A stretch of 33,305 bases of DNA from Candidatus Omnitrophota bacterium (GTDB lineage Bacteria; Omnitrophota; Gorgyraeia; Gygaellales; Profunditerraquicolaceae): assembly GCA_903852325.1 (NCBI GenBank), contig CAINQO010000082.1, positions 1 through 33,305 on the forward strand, read 5' to 3'. How positions within the stretch are numbered: the stretch's first letter is position 1; the number at the start of each line of letters is the position of its first letter. Below, piece by piece: positions 7,438 through 15,378 of this stretch. Position numbers and translations under genes: made by a program. The notes beneath the pieces are model-generated. The model had not been told where the DNA came from. It worked only from the letters and a program-made list of their open reading frames with translations, and did no database searches.

Positions 7438-7666
7438 GAGCGTGAAAGTTTACAGCACTTCTACCTGCCCCTGGTGTATCCGCGCCAAACAATTTTTGAA
7501 AGATAACAATATTGAATTCCAGAACCTGGATGTTTCCGGAGACCAGCTGGCCGCCGATGAGATGATGGCCAAAACCGGGCAGATGGGGGTGCCGGTCATC
7601 GATATCGACGGAGAAATTATCATCGGGTTCGACAAGGAAAAAATAAAGTTAGCTCTGGGCATTTAA
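7430..7666 (+). CDS. Glutaredoxin-like (NrdH/Grx) CPWC protein
   Basis: 78 residues. 'VKVYSTSTCPWCIRAKQFL' holds the redox-active C13-P-W-C16, and 'GQMGVPVIDIDGEIIIGFD' is the usual cis-proline and substrate-binding part. The start is placed at 7430 and not at the TTG 7424, because AAGGAGG ends at 7423 and would leave no spacing for the TTG. It overlaps the previous gene by 8 bp. Small CPWC glutaredoxins of anaerobes are often reduced by thioredoxin-reductase-type enzymes instead of glutathione, and such an enzyme follows 12 bp downstream. It may replace thioredoxin as the reductant of Tpx (inference). Confidence 0.9.
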   Translation: MAKSVKVYSTSTCPWCIRAKQFLKDNNIEFQNLDVSGDQLAADEMMAKTGQMGVPVIDIDGEIIIGFDKEKIKLALGI

Positions 7667-7678
7667 GGCCGGTGGGAA

Positions 7679-8593
7679 ATGGACATTCACGATCTGATTA
7701 TTATCGGGGCGGGACCGGCAGGAATTACCGCCAGCGTATATGCCGCCAGGAAACAGCTGGATTTTTTAGTGATCAGCCGGGATATCGGCGGGCAGGCTGC
7801 CTGGAGCGGAGAAATTGAAAACTATACCGGTTATCAATTCATTACCGGCCCGGAACTGGCCAAGAAATTCGAAGAGCATATGCTTAAATATGGCACCGCG
7901 CTTAAGGAAAATGAAGAGGTGCTGGAATTGGAGAAAACCGGGCAGCTTTTTAACGTAAAAACCGATAAAGGCCGGTATCAGGCCCGCTGCGTAATCATCG
8001 CCAGCGGCAAGAAGGCCCGGGAGCTGGATGTTCCGGGAGAAAAAGAATTCAAGAACCGCGGGGTAACTTATTGCGCCACTTGCGACGGCCCGCTGTTCAG
8101 CGGTAAGGATGTGGCGGTGGTCGGCGGAGGAAATTCCGCGCTGGATGCTGTCTTGCAGTTGATGAAAATCGCCGGGCACATTTATATCATTAATCATTCC
8201 CCGGAGCTGGCGGGGGATGCGATCATGCGCCGCAAGGTCGAGGAAGCGGCGAATGTGCGGATTTTAAACAATACTTTCGTCACCGCGGTTTTGGGGGATA
8301 AATTCGTCAAGAGCATAAAAATAAAAAGTTTACTTCAGGAGAAAGAGCTGGTCGTGCAGGGAGTATTTGTGGAAATCGGATTAACTCCCAACTCGGCGTT
8401 TGCCAAAGGGGTGGGGAAAAACCCGGAAAATGAAATCATCGTTGACGCGCGCAACCAGACCAATATCGCCGGAGTGTTTGCCGCCGGGGACGTGACCGAC
8501 GTGCCGGAGAAACAGATCATTGTTGCCGCCGGTGAAGGCTCTAAAGCCTTGCTCAGCGCTTTCCATTATTTATCCAAGAACCAGTTCAATTAA
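7679..8593 (+). CDS. trxB: Thioredoxin-reductase-like flavoprotein
   Basis: 304 residues. FAD motif 'IIGAGPAGITASVYAA', redox-active 'CATCDGP' (Cys132/Cys135), second nucleotide-binding motif 'VVGGGNSALDAVLQL' and FAD motif 'GVFAAGDVTD'. The NADPH-recognition HRRxxxR motif of classical TrxB is absent; the equivalent stretch reads 'IINHSPELAGDAIMRRK', closer to AhpF-like and NADH-using enzymes. NADH or another donor is therefore likely (inference). It probably reduces the adjacent CPWC glutaredoxin, and through it Tpx. An 87-bp gap without a visible terminator follows. Confidence 0.9.
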   Translation: MDIHDLIIIGAGPAGITASVYAARKQLDFLVISRDIGGQAAWSGEIENYTGYQFITGPELAKKFEEHMLKYGTALKENEEVLELEKTGQLFNVKTDKGRYQARCVIIASGKKARELDVPGEKEFKNRGVTYCATCDGPLFSGKDVAVVGGGNSALDAVLQLMKIAGHIYIINHSPELAGDAIMRRKVEEAANVRILNNTFVTAVLGDKFVKSIKIKSLLQEKELVVQGVFVEIGLTPNSAFAKGVGKNPENEIIVDARNQTNIAGVFAAGDVTDVPEKQIIVAAGEGSKALLSAFHYLSKNQFN

Positions 8594-8680
8594 CGGTGAT
8601 CAAGCCGGACAGCAGCGAATGAAGCAGGACGCGCTTATTCCTGGTTTTATCAGTGAAGGCGCTTACTTAAGGAGAACCAA

Positions 8681-8902
8681 ATGAGAGAAAAAATAGAAAA
8701 AGCACTAGATAAGGTCAGGCCGATGCTTATGGCTGACGGCGGCAATGTCGAGCTGGTTGATGTTACTCCGGACGGGGTGGTAAAGCTGAAATTAAAAGGA
8801 AGCTGCGGATGTTGCCCGATGAGCTCGATGACCTTAAAGAACGGGATCGAGAGGATATTAAGGCAGGAAGTCCCGGAAATAAAAGAAGTCGTCGCGTTAT
8901 AA
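8681..8902 (+). CDS. NifU C-terminal (NFU) domain protein
   Basis: 73 residues consisting only of the NFU domain: '[24 protein letters not shown]' then the cluster motif '[17 protein letters not shown]' (CxxC). Stand-alone NFU proteins bind a labile Fe-S cluster as a dimer and deliver it to target proteins. Strong SD AAGGAGAA. It fits with the cysteine desulfurase 900 bp downstream and with the many Fe-S proteins upstream. The classic scaffold IscU is not in the window. Confidence 0.92.
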   Translation: MREKIEKALDKVRPMLMADGGNVELVDVTPDGVVKLKLKGSCGCCPMSSMTLKNGIERILRQEVPEIKEVVAL

Positions 8903-8920
8903 AATAAAGAAGCTTCTTTT

Positions 8921-9727
8921 ATGGAGATCGAAGACAAGCTAAACCGGCTTAAGCGTTTAATCCGGGGATATAAATCAGCGCTGGTGGCGTTTTCCGGGGG
9001 ACAGGACAGCGCATTTTTACTTAAAATGTGCAGTCTGGTTTTACCGCCGGAAAAACTTCTGGCGGTCACCGCGGTTTCCGCCACTTATCCGCAAGGGGAG
9101 CTGGACAAAGCCCGGAGCCTGGCCAAACAAATCGGCTGCCGGCTTAAAGTGATCCGGACCGAGGAATTGCGCGACAAAAGATTTACGGAGAATTCCGTTT
9201 CGCGTTGTTATTTTTGCAAGCAGGAGCTCTTTTCAAAATTAATTACGCTGGCCCGGGAAAATAAGCTGAATTTTGTCCTGGAGGCCGGGAATATTTCGGA
9301 TAAAAAGGATTACCGGCCGGGGAATATCGCTAAGCGTAAACTAAAAATAGAATCACCTTTACTCCGGGCGGGTTTTACCAAAAACGATATCCGCCGGGTA
9401 AGTAAAAAAATGGGGCTATCCAGCTGGAATAAGCCCAGCCTGGCCTGTTTGGCTTCGCGCGTTCCCTACGGGACCAGGATCACCTCCGGGCTGCTCAGGC
9501 GTATTGACCGGGGGGAAAGTTATCTGCGCCGCCTCGGCTTTGCGCAGGTGCGCCTGCGGCACCATCAGGAGCTTTGCCGAATCGAAGTCGATAAAAGCGA
9601 ACTGCGCCGGCTGCTCGGTAAACGCCGGATGATCACCGGTAAATTAAAAGATTTAGGGTATAATTACGTTACCGTTGACTTGCAGGGTTACCGCACGGGA
9701 AGCTTAAATGAGGTGATTGGGAGATGA
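8921..9727 (+). CDS. larE: LarE-family ATP-dependent sulfur transferase
   Basis: 268 residues of the PP-loop family: 'VAFSGGQDSAFLLKM' for ATP pyrophosphate cleavage, 'SRCYFCKQELFSKL' (Cys96, Cys99) and 'KPSLACLASRVPYGT' with Cys176, the position of the sacrificial cysteine in the lactobacillar enzyme. With three cysteines available it may be of the type proposed to carry an Fe-S cluster that shuttles sulfur. LarE thiolates the pyridine precursor of the nickel-pincer cofactor. No larA, larB or larC is in the window, so the acceptor may be different. It lies between NFU and the cysteine desulfurase, which could supply sulfur. Confidence 0.88.
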   Translation: MEIEDKLNRLKRLIRGYKSALVAFSGGQDSAFLLKMCSLVLPPEKLLAVTAVSATYPQGELDKARSLAKQIGCRLKVIRTEELRDKRFTENSVSRCYFCKQELFSKLITLARENKLNFVLEAGNISDKKDYRPGNIAKRKLKIESPLLRAGFTKNDIRRVSKKMGLSSWNKPSLACLASRVPYGTRITSGLLRRIDRGESYLRRLGFAQVRLRHHQELCRIEVDKSELRRLLGKRRMITGKLKDLGYNYVTVDLQGYRTGSLNEVIGR

Positions 9728-9802
9728 ATCCCGCACCTTCTAATTATTGTCATATTTTAGTCATATAGTTTATAGATTGAATTAAGAAAGAAGGTGCGGG
9801 AT
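9728..9802 (+). repeat. Inverted repeat hairpin copy 1, ending on the iscS start codon
   Basis: ATCCCGCACCTTCT (9728-9741) is perfectly complementary to AGAAGGTGCGGGAT (9789-9802): 14 bp around a 47-nt AT-rich loop. The left arm starts immediately after the larE stop and the right arm contains the first two bases of the next ATG, so the hairpin would bury both the AAGGTG SD and the start codon. A related element lies at 17666-17738. At one stem position this copy has T-A where the other has A-T. Confidence 0.8.
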
Positions 9803-10961
9803 GAAAAAAGTATATTTAGATTACGCCGCCACTACTCCCTGCGACCCGGAAGTGGTCGCGGCGATGACCCCATATTTTTTCGATAAATTCGGTAACGCCT
9901 CCAGCCTGCATGCTTACGGCCAGGAGGCAAAGAAAGCTTTAGAGGATAGCCGGCAAACGCTGGCGGATTTTATCGGCGCCCAGCCGGAAGAGATCGTGTT
10001 TACCTCCGGCGGCACGGAATCGGATAATTACGCGCTTCTGGGAACAGCTTATGCTTTGCAAAAAAAAGGTGACCATATCATTACCTCGGCGATCGAACAC
10101 CACGCGATCAGCGAGCCGGCCGGATTTCTGGAAAAAAACGGCTTTAAGGTCACTTATCTGCCCGTAAACAAGGACGGCCTGGTCTCCGCTGAGGATTTGA
10201 AAAAAGCGGTCACCGATAAAACTATTCTGGTCAGTATTATGCACGCCAATAATGAAATCGGCACCCTGCAGCCGATCGCCGAACTGGGAAAGATTACCCG
10301 GGCAAAAGGGATTTATTTTCATACCGATGCGGTGCAGACGGTCGGGCATATTCCCATAAATGTTGATGCGCTTAATGTCGACATGCTTTCTCTTTCCGCG
10401 CACAAATTTTACGGGCCAAAGGGTGTCGGGGCATTATATGTCCGTAAAGGTACCCGCCTGCAGACGTTTATGCGCGGCGGTGACCAGGAAAAAGGGAGAA
10501 GGGCCTCAACGCACAATACCCCCGGCATCTTCGGCTTGGCAAAAGCCCTTGAGCTGTGCCGGGATAAAATGCAGGAAGAAATTAAATTTCAAACCGCTTT
10601 ACGGGACCGGTTGATCAAGGAGATCCCTCTTAAAATACCCCAGGTCAGGCTTAACGGTCATCCCAGCCTAAGGCTTCCCAACAATGTAAATTTTTCCATT
10701 AAATATATCGAAGGGGAATCGATCCTTTTAACCCTTGATCTTTTAGGCATTGCCTGTTCCACCGGTTCGGCCTGTACCTCCAGCTCCCTGGAGCCTTCGC
10801 ACGTGCTGCTGGCGATCGGCCTGGACCACGAGACTGCGCACGGCTCCCTGCGGATCACGATGGGGCGCTGGACCAAGGAAAGCGATATCGATTATCTTCT
10901 GGAAAAATTACCTCCGGTGGTGGAAAAACTACGCGCGATGTCCCCCCTTTATGAAAAATAA
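9801..10961 (+). CDS. iscS: Cysteine desulfurase (IscS/NifS family)
   Basis: 386 residues, standard length. 'MKKVYLDYAATTPCDPEV' start, 'SGGTESDNYAL', 'HTDAVQTVGH', PLP-binding Lys202 in 'SLSAHKFYGPKGVGALYV', and the mobile-loop catalytic Cys325 in 'STGSACTSSSLEPSHVL'. It releases sulfur from cysteine as a persulfide for Fe-S clusters, thio-tRNA (MnmA is encoded 4.7 kb away) or the LarE route. The family name is safe; the choice of iscS over nifS is arbitrary. The start codon is embedded in the hairpin repeat. The gene overlaps the next by 11 bp. Confidence 0.95.
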   Translation: MKKVYLDYAATTPCDPEVVAAMTPYFFDKFGNASSLHAYGQEAKKALEDSRQTLADFIGAQPEEIVFTSGGTESDNYALLGTAYALQKKGDHIITSAIEHHAISEPAGFLEKNGFKVTYLPVNKDGLVSAEDLKKAVTDKTILVSIMHANNEIGTLQPIAELGKITRAKGIYFHTDAVQTVGHIPINVDALNVDMLSLSAHKFYGPKGVGALYVRKGTRLQTFMRGGDQEKGRRASTHNTPGIFGLAKALELCRDKMQEEIKFQTALRDRLIKEIPLKIPQVRLNGHPSLRLPNNVNFSIKYIEGESILLTLDLLGIACSTGSACTSSSLEPSHVLLAIGLDHETAHGSLRITMGRWTKESDIDYLLEKLPPVVEKLRAMSPLYEK

Positions 10962-11991
10962 TTTACCAAAACTGGGTAAAATCCATCCGGATTTTTTTAA
11001 CCGGTATATCTACCGCAAATTAGGCCGGCCGGACCGGGCGATTATCGTCGGCCCGCAAAACGGGGTGGATTTCGGGGTAGTGGACCTGGGTTCCCGGGTA
11101 ATGGTCCTGTCCACCGACCCGTTTTTTATCGCCAAAGAATTGGGGATGGAAAAAGCCGCCTGGTTTGCCGTGCATATTATTGCCAGTGATGTGGCGGTAA
11201 GCGGGATCGCCCCGCAATACCTGGCGATCGACCTTAACCTGCCGCCTCAGATGAAGGAAGCGGAACTGGTCCGGATGTGGAATGCGGTCGACCGGGAGTG
11301 TAAAAAATTAAAGATCAGCGTGGTTACCGGGCATACCGCCCGCTATGCCGGGTGCAATTATCCGATGGTAGGAGGAGGGACGATGTTCGGCCTGGGCGCA
11401 AAAAAAGAGTTGATCAATCCGTGCGCCAAAGTTGGGGATGCGATCATTGTTACCAAAGGGCCGGCGATCGAAACCACCGGTTTGATGTCCGCTTATTTCC
11501 CGGAAGTTTTGCGAGCCCGGTTCGGAAAATCTTTTGTCAGGCGGGCGCAGGATATTTTTTATCAAATGTCTACGGTCAAGGATGCGGCGGTCGCTGCTTC
11601 CTGCGGCGGGGTTACCGCGATGCACGACGCTACCGAGTGCGGGGTTTGGGGCGGGCTTTTTGAGATTGCCCAGCACAGCCGGGTGGGGATGCGTATTGAA
11701 TTAAATAAAATAATCATTCAGGAGGAGGTCCGCCTGTCCTGTGAGTGCTTTGGGATCGATCCTTACAAGTCCATCAGTGAGGGGACCCTTTTGGCTACGG
11801 CCGCCAAGCAAAAAGCAGGGGCGATTGTCAAGGCGCTGGAGAAGGCCGGGATCCCCGCCAGCATCGTCGGAGAGGTTACGGCGAGGGAAAAAGGGATGCG
11901 GGTTTTTGACGGAGAGAACAGCGTTGAACTTAAACATCCCCGGATCGACCCGTTTTGGGGCAAGTTTGAAGAATATCTGAAAAAGAAATGA
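10951..11991 (+). CDS. AIR-synthase-related (PurM/ThiL-like) ATP-binding protein
   Basis: 346 residues. I start it at 10951 ('MKNNLPKLGKIHPDFFNRYIY'), not at the track start 10750, which is a shadow inside iscS. PurM-superfamily features: 'NGVDFGVVDLGSRVMVLSTDPFF', 'HIIASDVAVSGIAPQYLAID', 'TGHTARYAGCNYPMVGGGTMFG', 'MHDATECGVWGGLFE'. Relatives include SelD, HypE, ThiL and PurM, which use ATP to activate a small substrate. It lacks the SelD Cys/Sec N-terminus and the HypE C-terminal PRIC cysteine, so neither name is used. Overlap with the cysteine desulfurase and ATGA coupling to birA suggest a cofactor or sulfur role (inference). Confidence 0.82.
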   Translation: MKNNLPKLGKIHPDFFNRYIYRKLGRPDRAIIVGPQNGVDFGVVDLGSRVMVLSTDPFFIAKELGMEKAAWFAVHIIASDVAVSGIAPQYLAIDLNLPPQMKEAELVRMWNAVDRECKKLKISVVTGHTARYAGCNYPMVGGGTMFGLGAKKELINPCAKVGDAIIVTKGPAIETTGLMSAYFPEVLRARFGKSFVRRAQDIFYQMSTVKDAAVAASCGGVTAMHDATECGVWGGLFEIAQHSRVGMRIELNKIIIQEEVRLSCECFGIDPYKSISEGTLLATAAKQKAGAIVKALEKAGIPASIVGEVTAREKGMRVFDGENSVELKHPRIDPFWGKFEEYLKKK

Positions 11992-12944
11992 AAGAGAAAA
12001 TACTCGACTATTTAAATAAGAAGCACGATTATCTTTCCGGTGATCAGATCGCCAAACACCTGGGGATCAGCCGCCAGGGGCTCTGGAAACACATCCAGGA
12101 ATTAAAGGATGCCGGTTATGAAATCGCGGCAGTCCCGCATTTAGGGTATCGCCTCGAATCCTGCCCGGACCGGCTTTTTGTTTTTGAGGTCCAGCGCAAC
12201 CTGGGCACCCGGTTTATCGGAAAAAAGATCGATTATTTCGATTCCTTGAGCTCGACGATGGACCAGGCGATGGCGCTGGGGATGCACGGCGCTGCCGACG
12301 GCAGTTTGGTCCTGGCGGAAACGCAGACCAAGGGGCGCGGCAGGCTGGGCCGGGACTGGCTTTCCCCCAAATACAAAGGGATTTATCTTTCTCTGGTTTT
12401 GCGGCCGAAAATTTCCCCTTCCGCCTGCCCGATATTGACCTTAATGAGCGCGGTGAGTATTTGCGAGGCGCTCAAGGAGTCTGCCGGTTTAGAGGCGCAG
12501 ATCAAATGGCCCAATGATGTTTTGATCCACGGTAAAAAAGCCGCCGGAATCCTGACGGAAATGAACGCGGAAACGGATAAAGTAAATTTTGTGGTTATCG
12601 GTATCGGGTTAAACGTGAACAATGATAAAAAATCCCTGCTTTCGCACGCTACCTCCTTAAAAGAAGAGACGGGAGAGGAATTGAGCCGCGTGGCTTTACT
12701 GCAGGAGTTCCTGCGCAAGGTGGAGCACAATTATCTGCATTTGCAGGATAAGGGGGCGCGGGAGATCATCGAAAAATGGCGTAGTTTTAACCTGACCCTG
12801 GGCACGCGGGTCAAGGTGGATTATCTCAATAAACATATCGAAGGCCAGGCCGCCGATATCGATTCCGACGGGGCGCTGCTTATCCGCAAGGATTCCGGCC
12901 TCATCCAAAAGGTCTCCAGCGGGGATGTGACCGCCTGCCGTTAA
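11988..12944 (+). CDS. birA: Biotin-[acetyl-CoA carboxylase] ligase / biotin repressor
   Basis: 318 residues. An N-terminal winged HTH ('GDQIAKHLGISRQGLWKHIQEL') makes it the bifunctional class that also represses biotin genes. The catalytic domain has 'ETQTKGRGRLGRDWLSP', the flexible biotinyl-AMP loop, and 'IKWPNDVLIHGKKAAGILTEM'. The C-terminal SH3-like domain is present ('FNLTLGTRVKVDYL'). It activates biotin with ATP and attaches it to the carboxyl carrier protein. No biotin gene or obvious BirA operator is in the window. It is the last gene of the long run; the next gene has its own promoter. Confidence 0.94.
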   Translation: MKEKILDYLNKKHDYLSGDQIAKHLGISRQGLWKHIQELKDAGYEIAAVPHLGYRLESCPDRLFVFEVQRNLGTRFIGKKIDYFDSLSSTMDQAMALGMHGAADGSLVLAETQTKGRGRLGRDWLSPKYKGIYLSLVLRPKISPSACPILTLMSAVSICEALKESAGLEAQIKWPNDVLIHGKKAAGILTEMNAETDKVNFVVIGIGLNVNNDKKSLLSHATSLKEETGEELSRVALLQEFLRKVEHNYLHLQDKGAREIIEKWRSFNLTLGTRVKVDYLNKHIEGQAADIDSDGALLIRKDSGLIQKVSSGDVTACR

Positions 12945-12981
12945 AAGCGCAAAACAATGTAAACCATTTATATTTTATAAG

Positions 12982-13009
12982 TTGACAATTCATTCCGCCG
13001 CTTTATAAT
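12982..13009 (+). promoter_or_regulatory. Consensus promoter of the TonB receptor gene
   Basis: TTGACA (12982-12987), a 16-nt spacer and TATAAT (13004-13009): both boxes perfect. Exactly 6 nt separate the -10 box from the ATG at 13016, so transcription should begin at or within a base of the A of the start codon. Confidence 0.85.
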
Positions 13010-13015
13010 TAGCTT

Positions 13016-14809
13016 ATGTTCAAGCTTAAAATAAAGCGGTTTTTTATTTTTTCTATCCTTTTCCTGTCCTTTCCCCGCTGTTCTTTCTGCCGGGAGCCCG
13101 ATCCCCAGGAACTGGAAACACTGGTGATTACTAAGGAAAAATCATTTTTATTCAGCGGTTCCTCCGCCCGCCCGGAGCAGGCAGGCGCTTTCCATTACCA
13201 GTCCGCGCTGGAAACGCTGGCCGGTTTACCTGTCGACCTGGAAAGCCGGGCCCTGGCCGGCGGGATACAGTCGGATTTCTCTCTGCGCGGCTCTACCTTT
13301 TCGCAGGTATTGATCCTGCTTAACGGGCAAAGGATCAATGATCCTCAGACCGCCCACCATAATTCCGATATCCCTTTTACCAAGGAAGACATTAAAAGAA
13401 TAGAGGTTATTCCCGGGGCGGGCTCCGCATTATTCGGGCCGGATGCTATTGCCGGAGCGGTCGACTTTGTGCTGCAGCCCCCGAAAGAAAGGAAAATAGT
13501 TCTGGAGTCTGCGGCGGGCACAAGGCATAGCGGTTACGGACTGCTCAGCGTGGGAGATAAAGTCAAGGATTTCGGCTTTAGGTTTTCGGTCGAAGAGGCT
13601 AAGTCCGGAGGTTTCCGTTATGACACGGATTTTGAAAAATTTACCGCTTCGTTAGCCACCCGCTGGGAGTTGCCGCTGGGCAGCTGGGAGAACGATTTTG
13701 GTTACCAGCGCAAAGCTTTCGGGGCGTATGATTTTTACACTCCGGGCTTAGGGTACCCGTCTTTTGAGTGGACCCGGACCTACCTTTTTAACAGCGGCTT
13801 GAGTTTAGAAAAAGACGGTATATTGGTCAAGCCGAATTTTCTCTGGCGCAGGCATTTTGATAAATTCGCCCTTAACCGCAACCTCGCCAGTTACAATGAT
13901 CACCATACGGATATGTTTGTCCCGGGAATTTATTTCCAGAAGGAAGCCGGGGTTCTGGGGAAAACCGGGATCGGTTTAGAGTGGGGACAGGAGAGGATCA
14001 TCTCGAGCAATCTAGGCAAGCACACCCGCGATTACCGGAGCATATATTTAGATGACAGCGCTGCGCTTAGCGACCGGGTCGATCTTGGTTTTTCTTTGCG
14101 CCTGGATGATTTTTCCGATTTCCGGCAGGCTTATACCGGCTCCGCTAATCTTAAATTCAAGTTGAATGCCGCCACGGCGCTCAATCTAGGGATTTCCCGC
14201 AGCTTACGCATCCCGTCATTCACGGAACTTTACTATAATGACCCGACGACCCTGGGCAATCCTGATCTTGCCCCGGAAAAGGCCTGGAACTATCAGGCGG
14301 GGTTGGAATATAAACAGGAGGGTTATTCCAGCGGGTTGGTTTTTTTCTTCCGGCAGGAAAATAAAATGATCGATTGGGTCAAAAAGGACCCTGCCGTAAA
14401 ATGGCAGCCGCGTAATTTTACTGCGGATAATGTTTTCGGCTTGGAATATTCGCTGCACAAAACATTCAACCGCCTGTTCAGTCTGGATGCCAACTATACC
14501 TACACCGATAAAGTGGTCGACCGCCAGGGGTATCTTTATAAATACGGGCTGAATTATGCCCGCCATCTAGCGCGTACGGTATTTAATTTTGATCTGCCTT
14601 TCGGCAGGCAGGAAATAGGGCTTGATTATAAACAGCAGCCCGGCCGGCGCGGTTGGCTGTTACTGAACGCCGGATTAAATTACGCTTTGAACAAAAACAC
14701 CGATATTTTTATAAACGCGGCCAATATCTTCAATGTGGAATACCAGGATATTCCCGGTATTCCCCAGTCCGGCAGGAGCGTGCAGGCGGGCCTGAGATGG
14801 GAATGGTAA
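13016..14809 (+). CDS. TonB-dependent outer membrane receptor (BtuB-like)
   Basis: 597 residues. A basic, hydrophobic N-terminus ('KLKIKRFFIFSILFLSFP') serves as signal peptide. A TonB-box-like 'LETLVITKE' follows. The plug domain (about 50-155) contains 'FSLRGSTFSQVLILLNGQRIND' and 'IKRIEVIPGAGSALFGPDAIAGAVDF'. The rest is alternating barrel strands, closing with 'SGRSVQAGLRWEW' and a terminal aromatic residue as needed for outer-membrane insertion. It imports a scarce ligand (vitamin B12, siderophore or other). The substrate is not readable and no transporter genes adjoin. Neither a B12 riboswitch nor an SD is present: the promoter puts the mRNA start on the ATG. Confidence 0.92.
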   Translation: MFKLKIKRFFIFSILFLSFPRCSFCREPDPQELETLVITKEKSFLFSGSSARPEQAGAFHYQSALETLAGLPVDLESRALAGGIQSDFSLRGSTFSQVLILLNGQRINDPQTAHHNSDIPFTKEDIKRIEVIPGAGSALFGPDAIAGAVDFVLQPPKERKIVLESAAGTRHSGYGLLSVGDKVKDFGFRFSVEEAKSGGFRYDTDFEKFTASLATRWELPLGSWENDFGYQRKAFGAYDFYTPGLGYPSFEWTRTYLFNSGLSLEKDGILVKPNFLWRRHFDKFALNRNLASYNDHHTDMFVPGIYFQKEAGVLGKTGIGLEWGQERIISSNLGKHTRDYRSIYLDDSAALSDRVDLGFSLRLDDFSDFRQAYTGSANLKFKLNAATALNLGISRSLRIPSFTELYYNDPTTLGNPDLAPEKAWNYQAGLEYKQEGYSSGLVFFFRQENKMIDWVKKDPAVKWQPRNFTADNVFGLEYSLHKTFNRLFSLDANYTYTDKVVDRQGYLYKYGLNYARHLARTVFNFDLPFGRQEIGLDYKQQPGRRGWLLLNAGLNYALNKNTDIFINAANIFNVEYQDIPGIPQSGRSVQAGLRWEW

Positions 14810-14813
14810 CGCA

Positions 14814-14842
14814 TTGCTTTCCTCACTCCCCTGTTATATAAT
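14814..14842 (+). promoter_or_regulatory. Promoter of the ABM-like gene
   Basis: TTGCTT (14814-14819), a 17-nt spacer and TATAAT (14837-14842). The predicted transcript starts near 14849, about 28 nt before the ATG and just ahead of an SD-like GGGGGAGGG. Confidence 0.6.
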
Positions 14843-14876
14843 AAGCCAATTCCGCAATTAAAAAAAAGGGGGAGGG

Positions 14877-15167
14877 ATGTTTATCCACGTAGTTTTATTC
14901 GTCGTCAAGCCGGGTGAATTGGCAAAATACCGGAAAGATAGTTTGATGTGGGCCCGCCACGCCAGGAAAACTTGCGGGTTGCTCAGCTACAGGACAATGC
15001 GGCGCCTCGGATACAAGGACCAGTACGCTTCCGTCTACCAGTGGGCCAGGAAATCCGACCACGATCGTTTTATGCGTAAATACCATGATTGGCTGGTGGA
15101 CAAGTCTAAGGCTAAGGTCAAGGTTGTCGAATACTATAATCTTAAGCGAATCGACAAATTTAAATAG
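14877..15167 (+). CDS. Small ABM-like (dimeric alpha-beta barrel) protein, function unknown
   Basis: 96 residues, strong GGGGGAGGG SD. The start 'MFIHVVLFVVKPGELAKYRKDSLMWARHARKTCGLLSYRTM' followed by 'DQYASVYQWARKSDHDRFM' follows the beta-alpha-alpha-beta layout of the antibiotic-biosynthesis-monooxygenase/stress-responsive barrel families. These are small dimers that may act as oxygenases, haem-degrading enzymes or ligand binders. The sequence is very basic, and no catalytic residue can be assigned. It has its own promoter and stands alone. Confidence 0.55.
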   Translation: MFIHVVLFVVKPGELAKYRKDSLMWARHARKTCGLLSYRTMRRLGYKDQYASVYQWARKSDHDRFMRKYHDWLVDKSKAKVKVVEYYNLKRIDKFK

Positions 15168-15222
15168 GGTTTTTGCCGGCCTGCCGCTGGCCGCTAAAAC
15201 CGTCCGGATAAAAATATTTTTA

Positions 15223-15250
15223 TTGACAATCATCCGGATTATTATATAAT
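15223..15250 (+). promoter_or_regulatory. Consensus promoter of cold-shock gene 1
   Basis: TTGACA (15223-15228), a 16-nt spacer and TATAAT (15245-15250): both boxes perfect. The predicted start is near 15257, leaving a leader of about 120 nt that contains an intrinsic-terminator hairpin. Confidence 0.85.
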
Positions 15251-15284
15251 TTTCAAAGTAGCGAACAAGGGAGTAGAAGTCTTC

Positions 15285-15326
15285 AACCGTAAGGAGAAAA
15301 GAATAAAACGCCTTACGGTTTTTTTT
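15285..15326 (+). terminator. Intrinsic terminator/attenuator inside the cold-shock gene 1 leader
   Basis: AACCGTAAGG (15285-15294) pairs with CCTTACGGTT (15311-15320) and is followed by a run of eight T (15319-15326). It sits about 30 nt after the predicted transcription start and 53 nt before the cspA-like ATG, so it must be read through for the gene to be expressed. A weaker outer pairing, GGGAG (15269-15273) with CTCCC (15333-15337), could enclose it. The short terminated product would be about 70 nt. Confidence 0.75.
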
Positions 15327-15378
15327 ATTTTGCTCCCGTTTGAGGCTACAATTTCATGGAAAGGAGGAAATAGAACAA

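Noticed and set aside
9728-9802. Interpreting the hairpin repeat as an intrinsic terminator
   Set aside because: The loop is 43-47 nt and no U-run follows; the start codon follows at once.
10750-10950. N-terminal extension of the AIR-synthase-like ORF
   Set aside because: It lies within iscS coding sequence in another frame and has a Pro/Arg/Trp-rich shadow composition.
10951-11991. Calling this gene hypE or selD
   Set aside because: The HypE C-terminal cysteine motif and the SelD catalytic N-terminus are both absent.
12945-13015. Cobalamin riboswitch before the TonB receptor
   Set aside because: Only about 70 bp are available, mostly promoter, and no riboswitch core is visible.
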